A stretch of DNA of 64,000 nt from Rhynchopus sp. YZ270_cl-10 (taxonomy: Eukaryota; Euglenozoa; Diplonemea; Diplonemida; Diplonemidae), in NCBI GenBank assembly GCA_964035575.1, contig OZ037848.1, positions 1,364,001-1,428,000 of the forward strand, written 5' to 3'. Positions 11,135 through 22,794 of this stretch are shown one piece after another (within the stretch, counting starts at the first letter, position 1; each line of letters starts with the position of its first letter). The position numbers were made by a program, and so were the translations under genes. The notes below the pieces were generated by a model. That model was not told where the DNA came from. It did no database searches and worked only from the letters and a program-made list of their open reading frames with translations.

Positions 11135-11370
11135 TCAAGCATTGGGTGCAGCGAACTGCAGTACCTGTAAGCTCACAACTCTTCAACGGAAGGTGGGCCG
11201 CCGGCTGACGAGCGGTTGTGAACCGCCCTCGTTCTCTTACGGTGCGGGCCAGTCATTAGGTTTCCTTTTTGCATCTTCTGTTGTTGGCCGCAGGGTACTT
11301 TGTGCTTTCATCCGGATGGCTGGCATCGTATGTGGGTCAGTCGGAGGTGCCTGCATTAATAACTTCACTT
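11135..11370 (+). repeat. SINE-like repeat upstream of the P450 gene
   Basis: A repeat of about 230 bp: GGGTGCAGCGAA, a TGTAAGCTCACAACTCTTCAAC block, GGCTGACGAGCGGTTGTGAA, CTTACGGTGCGGG, GTGCTTTCATCCGGATGG and GTCAGTCGGAGGTGCCTGCA. Long copies lie at about 21425-21660 and 39776-39945, with a head fragment near 40095-40140. Partial, diverged copies are near 5395-5520, 20975-21110 and 30397-30475. The GGTTGTGAACCGCC stretch loosely resembles a pol III B box, so a SINE is possible but unproven. It ends about 100 bp before the P450 start and may supply its leader or promoter. Confidence 0.65.
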
Positions 11371-11470
11371 TGATGTGCACCACTCAGCTGCGCATATCCT
11401 CCATCCTTACCCCCTCCCTAAACACCCCCTTCAGATTCCACAAAACACTCGCAAAGCCACAAAGCCAACA

Positions 11471-13126
11471 ATGTTCGAGATGATCCTTCCCCTATTGGGG
11501 TACTTCTTTGGCGCGCTTGCTGCCTTTGTCGTTGTCAAGGCAGCGTACGTCACTTGGGACCAACTCCGCATCCAGAAACGCTTCTCCGCTGTGTACCAGG
11601 GGCCCAAGATTGAATTCCCCTTCGGCAACACACCGCTGAAGGCGATTTACAATGACACCATGGGAGACTGGCACAAAGACAACGTGGAGAAGTACTGCTC
11701 GGAGGACAAGATGTGCTACACCCTGTACGGCCCACTCTTCCTGAGGAGCATCTCCGGGTGCCACAACGAGCTGGTCAGCGCAGACCCACGCATTGTGAAG
11801 CACGTTCTGAACGACCACTTCGAACATTGGGCGAAGACGTACCCGAACGGTCGTTTCCTCGGGCCGGCCGATTACTTTCTAGGGGAGGGCATCTTCACCA
11901 TTGACCACGGAAAGTTTGCAGAGCGTCCCCCCACCTACGGCAAGATGTGGCAGCACCAACGCCGTACCGCTGCCACCATCTTCACTCGTGGGCTTTTCAA
12001 AACCTTTTATCAGGATGTCTTTTTGAGCCACACCCACCAGCTTGTTGACACCCTCAAGACCGAGGTAGGCCCGAAGGGAGAAAACACTATCGACTTCCAA
12101 TTCTGGATGATGGCGTTGACGATGGATTGCTTCGGGAAAATCGCGTTTGGAGCAGAGCTGAACAACCTCAACAAAAAGGACACCGGGTTTGGCGCAGCGT
12201 TTGACGGTGTTCACCAGAAGGTTTTTGACTCTGTCTTCGGGCACGTTCATGGAATTCTCCTTCGCGAGCTTCTTCCTACCAAGATTGGAGACCTCGCGCA
12301 GTGGCTTTTCATTGAGTTGGGAAGCAAGCACTTTGCGGAGATGAAGGAGCACTCCAGGGTGCTGAACACCTACACCCAGAACATCGTGGATAAGAAGAAG
12401 GCCTCGATTGCTTCGGGGGAGGACACATCGCAGACAGACTTGCTCCACCTTTTCATGCAAATGTCCAAGGACGAAGGCGTCGCTGTGCCCGACAAAGAAT
12501 TCCGCGACATTGTCGCGAACTTCATGATCGCCGGGCGCGACACCACCGCAGGCACCTTGAGCTGGCTCTTCTACCGTCTTGGCCTGGAGGAGAACAAAGA
12601 AATCCTTAAGACCATCCACGAAGAGATCGACACCGTCCTGGGAGGTGCCACCCCCACCCACGACGACCTCCAGGAACTTCCATACCTGCACGGTGCTTTG
12701 TGGGAGTCGCTTCGCCTGCACCCTGTGGTGCCAAGACTGGAGGTGGTCTGCAAAGCGGACGACGTCCTTCCTGACGGCACAAAGGTGCCAAAGGGAACGC
12801 AAATGGTGATCTCCAACTACGCAATGGGGCGCTGCAAGCAGCGTTACGGAGAAACCGCAGAGCTGTTCAAACCCGAGAGGTGGATCCCCTTCAAGCAGCC
12901 AAGCCCGTTTGAGTTCCCAATGTTCAAAGCAGGCAGGCGTATCTGCCTCGGAAAAGACATGGCAATCTTTGAAGCAATGACAGTCGCAACAATGGTCCTC
13001 CAGAACTTCACCCCAATCACCGCAAACCCGGAAAACATCACATACGGAACAAAGTTCACAGCGACCGTGCATGACACCAAGGCGAAGAAGGATCAGCTGA
13101 TGATGAACCTCATCCCACGGAACTAA
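11471..13126 (+). CDS. Cytochrome P450, CYP86/CYP704-like (CYP86 clan)
   Basis: Intronless, 551 residues. The N-terminus (about 4-26) is a single hydrophobic anchor as in microsomal P450s. I-helix AGRDTT is at 354-359, K-helix ESLR at 412-415, PERW near 466, and the heme-binding loop FKAGRRICLGK at 485-495 with axial ligand Cys492. The I-helix context (AGRDTTAGTLSWLFYRL) and the GEGIFTIDHGKF plus WQHQRRTAATIF blocks are typical of the CYP86/CYP94/CYP704 group, whose members mostly omega-hydroxylate fatty acids. The substrate here is inferred. All key motifs are intact. The start at 11471 is chosen over an in-frame ATG 96 bp upstream because the anchor follows it directly. Its codon use is clearly coding and shows a marked preference for C- and G-ending codons. 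Confidence 0.95.
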   Translation: MFEMILPLLGYFFGALAAFVVVKAAYVTWDQLRIQKRFSAVYQGPKIEFPFGNTPLKAIYNDTMGDWHKDNVEKYCSEDKMCYTLYGPLFLRSISGCHNELVSADPRIVKHVLNDHFEHWAKTYPNGRFLGPADYFLGEGIFTIDHGKFAERPPTYGKMWQHQRRTAATIFTRGLFKTFYQDVFLSHTHQLVDTLKTEVGPKGENTIDFQFWMMALTMDCFGKIAFGAELNNLNKKDTGFGAAFDGVHQKVFDSVFGHVHGILLRELLPTKIGDLAQWLFIELGSKHFAEMKEHSRVLNTYTQNIVDKKKASIASGEDTSQTDLLHLFMQMSKDEGVAVPDKEFRDIVANFMIAGRDTTAGTLSWLFYRLGLEENKEILKTIHEEIDTVLGGATPTHDDLQELPYLHGALWESLRLHPVVPRLEVVCKADDVLPDGTKVPKGTQMVISNYAMGRCKQRYGETAELFKPERWIPFKQPSPFEFPMFKAGRRICLGKDMAIFEAMTVATMVLQNFTPITANPENITYGTKFTATVHDTKAKKDQLMMNLIPRN

Positions 13127-15027
13127 AGATCGGAGAAGACCGAAAAAAAAGGATCCTGTGGGGGAAAAACAAATGGCTCTGAGAGCAGTCTAAAATCAAG
13201 CAAAAAAAAAGGAAATTTCCCTCTCTCAATATCCCGGGAAAATATGTTTAAAAGCGCGATTTTTTTTTTTTTAGGTGGCCAAAGAGGCGGTTCATCTTAC
13301 AAACCTTTTTGTCTTTTTGTCTTGCTTTTTTTTCTTGTATGTTTTTTCTCCTTGCAGCTCTCGATGAATGGGCCTCAAGTGAATGAAGGTTACTCAGCTA
13401 TCAAGGGTGTGTCACCCTCTTCAAGTAGTTTGCCACTTTGTACAACCAAAAAGAAGGGGGGGAAAATGACAGTGGAGATTGCACAAACTTGTGGCAACAC
13501 TACCGAGGCAACTACACTACTCCAACAATTTATCAAAAAAAACAAAACAAAACAGTTGTAAAGCCAACTGCCATTTCAGCTATTTTTTCCCTTCAAAATA
13601 AAATGGATGCACCGCTCCAATAAAGAACCTCTGATTGTACTGTCAAAGGTCTGTAATAATAATACCAGTATTTTTTCCCCGACAGGGTCCACTCAGTGCA
13701 CCGGTCATGTACCAAGGTACACTGCCACGAGAGGGTTTTGTGTTTCAAGTCAGACTTATTTTTCTGACGCGTTTTGCAATCTCATTTTCCCCCTCTCTTT
13801 AATTTTCCCGCGGAGTGTCAGTGCTTGCGTCCAGAGGCGGTTTGCACTATCAACTTCACCTTTAATCACCCCCCTCCATCCCGCTCCATTTTTCTGAGGT
13901 TTAAAAAAAGAAACAATCTTTCCGTTCTTTGATTGCGGAAAAAGCAAAAAAAAAAAAAAAAAAAAAAAACTAGTGCAGCCAGGGATGTTGCTAAACCGCG
14001 TAGTGGAATTCCAAAATCCTTGAGAGGTCGTTTTTTTTACGGGAAATTTTACGTGGGGAAGTCGCTTTTTTTACGGGAAATTTCACGTGGGAAAATCCTT
14101 TTTTTTCCGGGAAATTTTGAGGAGTCTTTTTTTACGGGAAAATTCTGTAGGGTTGACCCGGGAGGCTGTACCTTCAATTTTTTTTTTTTGCCTGCGGCGC
14201 CAGTTTTCATTTTTTGCTCCGCAAAAAGGGTTCGTTGAGTGACTGCTCTGTGGTGTAAATAGCTATATTTTTACACCGTACCCTAATTTTTTTCGCCTGC
14301 GGCGCCATTTTATATTATTTTTTTTTGCTTCGCAAAAAAAAAATTCAGTTCCGTATGTTCCCGATGGTACTTGTCTTCTGAAGGAAAAGTACAAAGTGAA
14401 CGTGGGGGCAGTTTGCGTAGTTGCAAACTTTGCTGCATGTTGTGACCCCACCATTTGACGGACGGAGCACGTCGAACCCAATAAGGAGTGAGAAAGAAGG
14501 ATATGGCCAAAGAAAAAAGTAGCGTACCGTGCGCCTGCGGCAGTTCTTATGACATAGTTTGGCTGCGAAAAAAGTGCAATTTTAAGCGCGATTTTGAAAT
14601 GTGGCGTACCGTGGCTTCGCCAGAACGCGGTTTTCTCGAAGTTTTCTTGGAAAATGGGGACACTCTCGCACGGGTTTTGGAGGCTGCACCGGTAGTGCAC
14701 TCCCCGTCTTTGGTTGCTGTTGAACAAGGATTCTCTCTCCTGACTACATCTACGCAAAGAGACGCCACCGCCTTTCTCACAGCACTATTGAGAAGCTGAT
14801 GGTTCTTCATGAACAGGCACCGAGTTTAACAACGAAAAGATGGGGAATATTCTTGAACACGCTGTTGCCTTGTTTCTCAGCACAAGCGTAACAGGTTCAA
14901 GAGAAAACGGAGGTGTTCCTGCTGATGGCGGAGGAGTTGGAAGACTTCGCTCCCCGTATTTGCTTTCGGAATTGAGCTTCTGAGGACCTTTTTCGCGCGC
15001 AGCGCGAAATTTTTTTTTCCAAAACTG
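13127..15027. other. Repeat-rich interval after the P450 gene
   Basis: No gene is recognised. The interval holds copies of the short families near 13473-13541 and 13687-13756. It also has three tandem, diverged versions of TTTTTTTACGGGAAATTT (about 14030-14140), one GCCTGCGGCGCCA/GCTCCGCAAAAA module (14175-14345), and an inverted GCGCCGCAGGCGC module with its GGTACGC partner (about 14345-14630). A frame at 14488-14799 is a translation of that repeat. Confidence 0.6.
14175..14345 (+). repeat. Interspersed module GCCTGCGGCGCCA ... GCTCCGCAAAAA
   Basis: The module pairs a GC-rich palindromic block (GCCTGCGGCGCC) with a T-run hairpin (TTTTTTGCTCCGCAAAAA) and a GTTCGTTGAGTGACT stretch. Other copies are near 34255-34405 (same strand), 35570-35705 and 45405-45565 (opposite strand). 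Copies differ mainly in homopolymer length. Confidence 0.65.
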
Positions 15028-15137
15028 GTGCTTTCGGAAGTCGGTCAACGACCTGTCAATATCAGGGGGTGTGTGTATGAGTCCCTGTGTCAGCGACCTG
15101 TCAGCGACCTGTCAATATCGACCCCTCCCGGAGCACC
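15028..15137 (+). repeat. Short element bounded by GGTGCT/AGCACC, with GACCTGTC repeats
   Basis: Begins GTGCTTTCGGAAGTCGGTC and ends CCCTCCCGGAGCACC, with several ACGACCTGTCA-like units inside. A shorter version with the same ends is at 17697-17764. The two differ in the number of internal units. The terminal GGTGCT/AGCACC inversion suggests a very small foldback element. Confidence 0.55.
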
Positions 15138-15225
15138 AAAAACGAAAGAAATTGGACGTGGGGTTCTCAAAATTTTCGGGGAAAACTGGGGTGTCCCGGC
15201 GGTACCACACTAACACCCACTTACG

Positions 15226-15330
15226 CACACTTTCACCCCATTTCACCCCATTTCACCGAATTACACCCACTTACACCCCATTACACCCACTTACACCCCA
15301 TTACGCCCCATTACACCCCATTACACATGA
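15226..15330 (+). repeat. Degenerate minisatellite, unit about CCCATTACAC
   Basis: About ten imperfect 10-12-bp units of the type ACACCCCATT. Shorter relatives lie at 17267-17312 and 51938-52010 (CCCAATTACA), so the unit recurs at unlinked places. Confidence 0.85.
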
Positions 15331-15495
15331 ATTACAACGCCTTGGTGTTTTGGTCTTTACTAAAGGGATGTGCGGACGACACCAAAAAAATTGAATTTTT
15401 TTGCGATATTTGGTGCTCCAAAAATTTGCCGGAACCGAAAATCGTGTAGTTTGGGGGTATTGAGGCCAGAAAAAATTTGTGTGAATACTATATAT

Positions 15496-15655
15496 TATTG
15501 ACGTGTAATATTTTTGCCTTTATTTCACGCACAGCCCCAAAAAACCCCGAGGAGTGGTTTTTTTCCCCGAGGGCGCAGCCCGAGGGGAAAAAATACCACT
15601 CCGAGGGGTTTTGGGGCTGTAAGTGAAATTAAGGCAAAATATTACACCAACAATA
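15496..15655. mobile_element. Small foldback element (MITE-like)
   Basis: Two arms of about 70-75 bp form an imperfect palindrome around a GGCGCAGCCC centre near 15571-15581. Arm landmarks are TGTAATATTTTGCC, ATTTCAC, CAGCCCCAAAA, CCCCGAGG and TACCACTCC. There is no coding capacity. Confidence 0.75.
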
Positions 15656-15659
15656 CATT

Positions 15660-16388
15660 TTTTTATTGCACAACGGGGCACTTTTATTTCACAACCCGGG
15701 GGTCTGCTAAACGCTTAGTTCTCAAGGCTTACGTTCATCGTATCAACTTCCCTTTGGTGTTGGGGTTATCTTCATTCAAATTTTTCTCTTTTCGAAATAT
15801 CTTTATCTCCTGTATCACAACCTTGCAGAGTTGCTGATGTCCGACCTAAACACCATTGAGGCAGATGGAGTGGCCACTCCACAGGCAGCACTGTTCCCGT
15901 AGGTGGGCACACCCCACCCCCACCAGCCACATCCGCTTCCATCTAAGGTGAAACTAGTGAAAAAATCCCTCAGATGGTCAAAATACCCAAATTTTGCGTT
16001 TTTTTGCATTTTTCGGTACCCCAAGACCCCACCCAGGAGTCGAAATTTTCCGGGGAAAAAAAATTTTTTTCCCCCGATTTTTCGGATTTTTGCTAAGGCG
16101 TTGGCCCATACAAACCGGGTTTTTGTACAGAAAATGACCGGGGAATAAATATGTGATGCTCAAAACATCAAAATTCTTGCTTTATTTGCATTTTTGGGTC
16201 CATCTGAGCCCAAAAAAAATTTTTTTTTTCGGCCGAAAATTTTGTCTTTGCGAAAAAAAAAAAAAATCGAGCAGTGAAATAAAGAGTGAAATAAAGAAAT
16301 AAAGCCTTTTTTATTTCACTGCCGTTTTTATTTTTCTACAGGAATTTGTTAGGGGAGTGAAATTAAAGTGCCCCGACGTGCAATAAAT
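15660..16388. mobile_element. TIR element, ends TTATTGCAC...GGGGCACTTTTATTTCAC
   Basis: The left end (about 15660-15692) and right end (about 16352-16388) are inverted copies of a stretch that contains TTATTGCAC and GGGGCACTT. The interior includes an old, inverted copy (about 15940-16210) of the repeat also found at 37990-38340 and 59785-60085. No target duplication could be settled. Confidence 0.6.
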
Positions 16389-16460
16389 GAAAATATTCCT
16401 GATAGGGTGGCATTCGGCCAAAACATCAGCTGTTTTGGTCATTTTTGCCTTGTACAGTGC

Positions 16461-16998
16461 TGTGTACTGTGTACTGTGTACTGTGTACTGTGTACTGTGT
16501 ACTGTGTACTGTGTACTGTGTACTGTGTACTGTGTACTGTGTACTGTGTACTGTGTACTGTGTACTGTGTACTGTGTACTGTGTACTGTGTACTGTGTAC
16601 TGTGTACTGTGTACTGTGTACTGTGTACTGTGTACTGTGTACTGTGTACTGTGTACTGTGTACTGTGTACTGTGTACTGTGTACTGTGTACTGTGTACTG
16701 TGTACTGTGTACTGTGTACTGTGTACTGTGTACTGTGTACTGTGTACTGTGTACTGTGTACTGTGTACTGTGTACTGTGTACTGTGTACTGTGTACTGTG
16801 TACTGTGTACTGTGTACTGTGTACTGTGTACTGTGTACTGTGTACTGTGTACTGTGTACTGTGTACTGTGTACTGTGTACTGTGTACTGTGTACTGTGTA
16901 CTGTGTACTGTGTACTGTGTACTGTGTACTGTGTACTGTGTACTGTGTACTGTGTACTGTGTACTGTGTACTGTGTACTGTGTACTGTGTACTGTGTA
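16461..16998 (+). repeat. 7-bp satellite array, unit TGTGTAC, about 77 copies
   Basis: An essentially perfect array of 538 bp. Because 7 is not a multiple of 3 and the unit has no stop in any frame, the array is open in most frames on both strands and yields long apparent proteins of repeating HSTQYTV or VYCVLCT; these are not genes. The flanks (16436-16455 and 17055-17160) match 52248-52375, where the same host sequence has no array. Confidence 0.98.
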
Positions 16999-17160
16999 GA
17001 AACACGGTAGAAACATGGGTAATCGGTTATGTAGCCACGCCAGTAAAAATTTAACACCGGTGGCACTGTACGCATAAGTGCATAGAAAAAATCGTAAAAC
17101 AACGTGTAATCTGTGGTGGTCAAAAGTGCAAAATTCCTTCGGCAATGGTCAGCCAGGCAA

Positions 17161-20100
17161 ATTTATTTTTGCTCCACTCGCCAAAAAAAATTTGTTGTCA
17201 CCTTTTTTGGACTTTTCGTGTTGAAAAAACGGGGGGGGAACGCAAAAAAAGCAAAAAGTTTAAATTCCCTCCATTACACTCCATTACACCCCATTACACC
17301 CCATTACACCTGAATTACGCCGTGCCCGGGACACCCCAAAAACGGCATATTTAGCGATAAGTGTGTTCGAAACGTATCATGTGGGCAAAAAAAATTATGA
17401 TTTTCACCACCAGACATGGACCAGGGTCGAAAAATGTACCTTTTTCCCGTGTAAAAAAACCCGTAAAAAAACCCGAATTCCAAGCCCAAAAAGTGCGATT
17501 TTCGTAACTGTTTAGCGTCAGGTCTGAGTGCAGCCCATCCTCAGGTTTTACTGCATCTAATCCAAACCAAATTTTCAAAACAAAAAAAAACCCCCCCCAG
17601 ATTTTGATGTCGTGTGCGCAGTGATGTACATTATCTTATCTCGAGAAAAATTAAAAGTTTTTTTTTTTTTTGCATTTTCAACTTTTTTCCCCCTATGGTG
17701 CTTTCGGAAGTCGGTCAACGACCTGTCGGTGACCTGTCAATATCGACCCCTCCCGGAGCACCACCCTAATCTTTTTTTTTTGAATTCATCTTTTACATCA
17801 AAGGATGAACGGGAAATCACACAGGAAAAGGTTATACTCTTACGCCTTGTGATGAAAACCAAAACTTAAAAACCCCCCTCCTCCCCAAAAAAAAAAAAAA
17901 ATGGTGCGAAAATAGCCGGGAGCTCCTTTTTTTGAACAATCCGATTTTTTTTTTTAGCACCTACCACGTACCGACACTTCGTTGCGATGTATCCGTGAAA
18001 ACCATAGAGGGTGGCATTGCATTTATACCGAAGGGTATTTTTGTAATCTCATCCTGGGGCTGGCGTCAATGTAGGCCAGTCCGAGGTGTTCCCCGCGTCA
18101 ATACCTACCACGGCAGGCTAGTCAAGGGGACTACCAGTAGAATTATTTTTTTTCATAAAGATTAGTGTTAAACTGTGTTTCTGGTGTATTACTAGTCGGT
18201 ATTCAAACACTGGTCTTTTAGATTTAGTAGTGATACGATAGTCCTGAGTAGTCTGCCATGCATATATAATATAGGAGAGGGTACCCCCCCCCCTAGGGGG
18301 GTCCGTCCGGCCGTTTTTGCTGTCCCAAACCACTTTTTTTTGTAATAACCCGCGAAAAACCCGAAAAAACACCTCAAAACACCCCCAAACCCCCAAAAAA
18401 TCACCCAAAACCACGAAAAACACACTTTTGAGCACTATTTCGCACTTTTTTCTGATTTTTTTGGTGTTTTTTTTCCGCTTTTTCCGCTTTTTTCCATGGA
18501 ATTATACCCCCTAATATGCCTATAGAATCCCTGTACTGCTCACTGAGACAGCATAGCGACCAGAGGCTCCTTATTCATCGTACCGGTGTCTTCGCCGTCA
18601 AGGGGTGCACAATCTGCCGCAAATTCCTGCATCTCTGTCTTTGTGAAGAGATGAAGCACTTTAGTGTTGTACTTTTCAAGTTGCTACTTCTGGGTACTTT
18701 GCATGGACCTGCCTTTGTGGTGCGCTTGGTGTATCCTGCGGCAAGTTCTTCCCTTGAGAGATACGGAACCCAACCTAGACTGTAGAGGATGTCTAGGTTT
18801 CAGCGACAGTGGGTCGGTGTTGTCGGGGTGCTGGCTCCTTCCGTGGTGGCTTGCAACTTGGTCAAGGACACCGACAATGGATTCGCACGAATCATTGGTC
18901 ATAGGAGGAGGCAAGGAAGGCTTTACTGCACTTAGGCACAGGGTACGTTCTCATTTTCAGGGACCAAAAAGCCCCAGTAAGTGTTGCAAGTGCGATTTTC
19001 CACAGCTCGGGAGGTCTGTCAGGCAGTTCGGAGGGATTTAGACACTTCTGCGACTGCCTGAATACGCCTTTTAGGGTTTTTATTTTGGGTGCGAAATACG
19101 TCAAAAGGATGGGGGGAAATACCGTTATTTTAAGCGTTGCAGACACAAAAACACCCTCAAAAACCCCCCAGGGACCCCAAAAAGCTGCAAAATCCACACA
19201 TTTCCACCTCGGGACCTCATTGGAGGTGGACCGAGGTGGTTTTTTGGTGTTTTGAATGAATTGGTATTATTTTTTTTTGGTAAATAAGTGGTCTTCTGCT
19301 AGGCGTTGCATAGCCGTTGCTTAAGTGTTGCATAAGTGTTGCATGGCCTATAAAACCCTCCCAAGTGCCCAAAATGCTATTTTTCACCGTACATGGGGTC
19401 TGGGGGACATTTTCCTGGGTGTTTGGACACCATTCCGACTACCTTGGCACTTTTTTGGGGGTTTTCAGGTACAAAAAAAGTCAAAAAAGTGACTAAAAAA
19501 AGGGTACTTTTAAGCGTTTGGGGCACACACACCCACTGCAAAATGCATCTGGGGCCCACACAGGACCCCTAAAAGCTGTAAAAACTATATATTTCCACCC
19601 TGGGACCCCACCGGATGTGGACTGGGGTGTTTTTCGGGTGTTTAGAAGGATTTTTGTCTGATTGGGGAATTTTTTTGGTAAGTGTTGCATTTTGGCCCAT
19701 GTTGATGACGATTTGATGACGCTATTTTTGGAGATTTTTCACAAAAAACCGATTTTTTTAAACCAGGAAAGTCTCTGTAGAGGTTGTCAGGTGGTTTAAT
19801 GGGATATTTTCGTGATCCCCAGGGCGATTTGCGGCCAGGTACGACCTTTTTAGTGGGTTTCTTCACCTAAATTTCAAAAAAATGGGTTTGGGACAGCAAA
19901 TCCTTAAGGAATTCCTTCTACGTGGACCCCCCTAACCCCCCCCCCCCTAAAAAAAATCCCGTCAGGAATTATTCCTGAGAATTCAGGAGAATTTGAAAGG
20001 GGGGTGGCCCTCCAATAAAAGTGCTGCAAATCCTCAAGGCTTTCTGTGCTTTGTGTGTGCAGAGTACTATTTTTAATTTTTACGCAAACTAATAGGGAGG

Positions 20101-22690
20101 CTCCCCAAAAGTCCCCCCCCTGTCAGGAATTCCTTTGCGAATTTTTCAAAGGGGACCAAAAGGGGGGCCTCCACAAAAAAAAAGTGCTCCAAAAATACCC
20201 ACGCGAGGTTTCTGTGCTGTGTCTGCAGAGACGGCTGTACGATCATATTACCTCTTCACCTTATTCTCCTCCCTATAGTTCTTTTTATTGGAAAAAAAAA
20301 ACTCTTTTTTTTACGAAAACTCTTCCTCCCCTTTGGGGTACACGGTTCATGAGAGGGCTTTGTATTCAAGTCAATTTTTTTTCTTCTGCACGAACCGCAC
20401 TTAAATACAAAAATATTTTCTTTTTAACGACCCTTCTCTGTAGTACAACGCTGTATTAGCAAAAAACATCGTTTTCATCCTAAAATAAAAAAATGCAACA
20501 AAGTCTCATGTATGGTACACTTTCGGGTGTATTTTTTTTCTTCTAGGAGACAACTTAAACCAGCGCCACCTCTCAGGGCTGGGGTACCTGGGTAGCACCT
20601 TTGGCATACTGGGTGTGGCACAAAAAATCTGGGTTTCAGTTTTCTTCGAAGGCCCTACAACCGAGGCTAATGTTAGCAACATTTTGTTTTTGTTTTTTTT
20701 CTCTTTTTAGACGGGAACACTTTTGCTCCCTCCTCCTATGCTATCAATTTATTGATTGCATAATATTATGATAAAATACTCTTTCTGTCACCTCATGAAG
20801 GAGGAAATAGAAACAAAACATTTTTGAACACTTTGCGATTCTGGGGCCCGAACCGCACTGCAGAGCCACGCCTCACCAAATAGGCTGAGGTGTCGTTTCA
20901 CCACAACACCCTCTCTCATGAGTTTTATGTGATGAAGAATGTTAAGTTTCTATTTTTTTTTAATACGTTGCGTGGACTGACGAGCGGTTGTGAACAGGAT
21001 CCGTTTCTCTTACGGGTACAGATCACTCACGTCTCCCACCCTTTGCATGAATTAGACCGAGCTGCGTTTTTAGCACGTTTGAACTACTCTTTTTTGTTCT
21101 TTTTTGCGATCCTTATTTATTTATTTTAGAAAAAAATCAAATAAGGTTTCCCTCTTTCTTGACACCTATTTTTGACACACCTTCCCCTCTTGTCTGTAGA
21201 GGCGTTTTGTACAACTTTATTTTTACTCTCAAAACCCCTCCTTTTTTTCCTTTTTTTGGTGTCCAACGTCCTAAGAGGCGTGTTGCACCTACAGCTATAC
21301 CCTATTGTTTTTAAAAGGTGACCAAGGCACAGTGAGGCTTGGGATCTTTTACCTTTTCCTTTCCCTTTTTTAGAGAGCTCTTTGGTATTGTGATTTCCCC
21401 TTGCTCTCTTGTCTCGACTATCGTGTACCCCAAGCGTTGGGTGCAGCGAATGGGAGCACATGTAAAAGCTTCAACCCTTCAACTGAAGGTGAGCCGCGCC
21501 GGCTGACGAGCGGTTTTTGTGTACCACCCCCTGTTCACACACTACGGCAGGGGGCAACCCATTAGGCTTTCCTTTACATCTTCTGTTGATCGCAGGGTAG
21601 TTTTTGTGTGCTTTTATCAGGATGGGCGTCAGTCGGAAGTGTCTGCATCAATAACTACCATTTTTTTCCCCCCCCAATGAAAGCCGCGAAGTAAATAAAG
21701 TTAGTATAGTGGAGTTCATCCTCGGGTGGCTACACTAATGCAACCAAGTTTTCAAATAAAAAATGACATAAGGTCACACGCACAAAACACATCTGGCGAT
21801 GTAACGTCATGGGTGGTATGCTCGTACCCCCTTCCCCATTTCCCCATTTCCCCTATTCCACCTGACCCATAAATACCGAATATCGCCAATGTGTGTTGTG
21901 TGACAGGCTGCGCTTGCTCGAAGGGGGAAATAAACTAATTGGCTCGTCGTAAGTGCGCACCCACGCACCCCCTGGGATGGCAAATAAGTATCATACGCGA
22001 TATGTGGTGGGTAGTCACGTATTTGCCATCACAGACCCACCCCCCCGTCTCAACCAGCTTGCCAAGATATTATGAGGTGTGGTATATTCCAGATGCGAGA
22101 GTATATCATGAAAATGAAAAGGAAAAAGGAAAAACGAAAATGAAATGAAATAAGTATGGTGGAGCGCATCCTCGGGTAATCCAACCAAGTTTTCAAAAAG
22201 CTTGCGCGGAGACTCACACGAGAACAAAAGTGAGGGTGGTATCGATTTTTCAAAAAACAGTGGAGATTGCACAACTGTGGCAACACAACCGAGGCAACTA
22301 CACTACTCCAACAATTTATCAAAAAATCACAAATGGAGAAAGTGGACCTTCGGGCGACGTACAGAAGCAATCTACGGAACCCGTCTTCGGGTTATTGTCG
22401 TTTACTAAATAAACTGCCCCTTCCCCTTCTCATCCGTCATTTGCTGTTTGTTGATCGCATCCGTCTTCGATCCCGTCCTGATCCTCACCCCTTTTTGTGG
22501 GTGATTTTTGAGAGGTCGGAACCGTCTGTTGGGGTGGTTGTTAGATTGGTGTGGCTGAAACCAGCAAATTTCACTGCTAAAGAACTGCTAACAAACTGCT
22601 AAATAATACCCTTTTTTTAGGGGTGGTGTATAAAAACATTTTTTTACCTTGGTTTTTCCACTCCCCCTGTTGGCGCGCCTCCACTCTTGC
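17161..22690. other. Long gene-free interval of diverged repeats
   Basis: No gene is recognised. Contents include CATTACACCC units (17267-17312) and a GGTGCT/AGCACC element (17697-17764). There is a C/A-rich degenerate stretch at 18280-18430 and two diverged tandem copies of one unit near 19070-19270 and 19440-19660, with a relative at 42065-42185. A pair of similar segments with GTCAGGAATT and CTGTGCTGTGTCTGCAGAG lies at 19940-20070 and 20110-20240. Two SINE-like copies (20975-21110 and 21425-21660) and a repeat near 20785-20960 follow. The frame at 18516-18785 has mixed composition but matches nothing I know. Confidence 0.6.
20785..20960 (+). repeat. Interspersed repeat, GAGGAAATAGAAACAAA type
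   Basis: Runs from ATGAAGGAGGAAATAGAAAC through CCGAACCGCACTGCAGAGCC and GTTTCACCACAAC. An inverted, diverged copy lies at about 48380-48555, inside the 3.4-kb TIR element. Similarity is partial, roughly three quarters by eye. Confidence 0.55.
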
Positions 22691-22794
22691 ATACCCATGT
22701 GTGACCCCACCGTTGAATGCAATCGACTCGCTGAGTCAAAAGAACGCACAGAACGGGGCTGGAAAAAATCACGAAAAACGCGTACCGTGCGCCT

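Noticed and set aside
11879-13072. 397-codon minus-strand frame opposite the P450
   Set aside because: Shadow of the P450, whose conserved motifs are all on the + strand.
16311-17145. Open frames of about 180-270 codons across the 7-bp array
   Set aside because: The 7-bp unit lacks stops in every frame, so long repetitive peptides appear on both strands; there is no unique sequence or leader.
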